Source: CAZAMT01 sp964486145 (GTDB taxonomy: Bacteria > Bacteroidota > Bacteroidia > Bacteroidales > JAAAOM01). From it: a DNA stretch of 7,721 nt. Below the pieces are notes generated by a model, which had not been told where the DNA came from, made no database searches, and saw nothing but the letters and a program-made list of their open reading frames with translations. Below are positions 7,558-7,721 of this stretch, piece by piece. Where the stretch lies: the NCBI GenBank assembly GCA_964486145.1, contig CAZAMT010000196.1, positions 1-7,721 on the forward strand, read 5' to 3'. How positions within the stretch are numbered: position 1 is the first letter of the stretch; every line of letters starts with the position of its first letter. A program made the translations under genes and the position numbers.

Positions 7558-7721
7558 GATAAAGCATCAAAGATAATTCATTGTAATTAAATTTACAATA
7601 GTTTTTTGCATCTCATTCATTTGCTTTGCTTTACGAGCATTTACTTTCTTTTAGTGTTTTTTACTGGTAACCGAAATTTACCAAAATACAATATTTGTTT
7701 ACGAATTGTAATACATTATTG
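7558..7721. other. AT-rich non-coding edge, possible end of an integrated element
   Basis: These 164 bases beyond the tRNA break point contain no convincing reading frame and are clearly richer in A and T than the genes to the left. Short words recur: ATTGTAAT at 7580 and 7705, AAATTTAC at 7589 and 7674, and ACAATA at 7595 and 7688. There is also a small inverted repeat, GGTAA (7666-7670) with TTACC (7678-7682). Repeated short sites next to a tRNA fragment are what integrase or excisionase arm-binding regions look like, but in DNA this AT-rich they may also be accidental. The element assignment is inference from the tRNA fragment's orientation. Confidence 0.35.
7580..7599. repeat. inverted repeat ATTGTAA/TTACAAT
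   Basis: ATTGTAA (7580-7586) and TTACAAT (7593-7599) form seven-base arms around a six-base AT spacer, 23 bases outside the tRNA break point. It is symmetrical enough for a dimeric DNA-binding protein. No T-run of terminator type follows at once, though TTTTTT occurs a few bases further on (7602-7607), so a weak terminator is an alternative reading. Confidence 0.35.

Noticed and set aside
1..7721. CRISPR array, insertion sequence ends, toxin-antitoxin pair or phage-defence genes
   Set aside because: No regularly spaced identical repeats, transposase or defence-gene motifs were found. Nearly all the sequence is accounted for by four clear genes and short gaps.

Overview
The window looks like ordinary chromosomal DNA from a member of the Bacteroidota. 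The base composition is AT-rich, the start codons lack Shine-Dalgarno sequences, and the largest gene is a hybrid two-component system (HTCS) of the type characteristic of Bacteroidota polysaccharide-utilisation regulation. No finer taxonomic placement can be supported from the sequence alone.

Layout, left to right. The first 54 bases may hold the beginning of a divergent gene on the minus strand. A complete one-protein HTCS follows (113-4270, +): signal peptide, 14 propeller repeats, Y_Y_Y domain, one membrane span, histidine kinase, receiver and AraC-type DNA-binding domain. A 359-base gap after it contains a 42-codon ORF for a single-span membrane peptide (4409-4537) and a few short repeats. 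Next come an SRAP (HMCES/YedK-type) protein that protects abasic sites in single-stranded DNA (4630-5403, +) and a bile acid:sodium symporter family transporter (5486-6370, +). A protein of unknown function on the minus strand (6386-7411, -) runs convergently into the transporter, with only 15 bases between the two stop codons. The genes do not form an obvious pathway. The HTCS has no SusC/SusD or carbohydrate-enzyme gene beside it in this window, so its target must lie to the left or elsewhere.

The most notable feature is at the right end. Bases 7508-7557 (minus strand) are a well-folded 3' half of a leucine tRNA: anticodon GAG, 3' side of the anticodon stem, class II variable arm, T arm, 3' acceptor strand and discriminator A. 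The 5' half is absent. Such a fragment is the usual footprint left at the distal end of an element integrated in a tRNA gene. From its orientation, the genes in this window would be chromosomal flank. The very AT-rich, repeat-bearing DNA to its right (7558-7721) would be the edge of an integrated element whose body lies outside the window.

I did not find a convincing undescribed multi-gene system here. The tRNA fragment, the small membrane ORF and the unknown minus-strand protein deserve the most attention.
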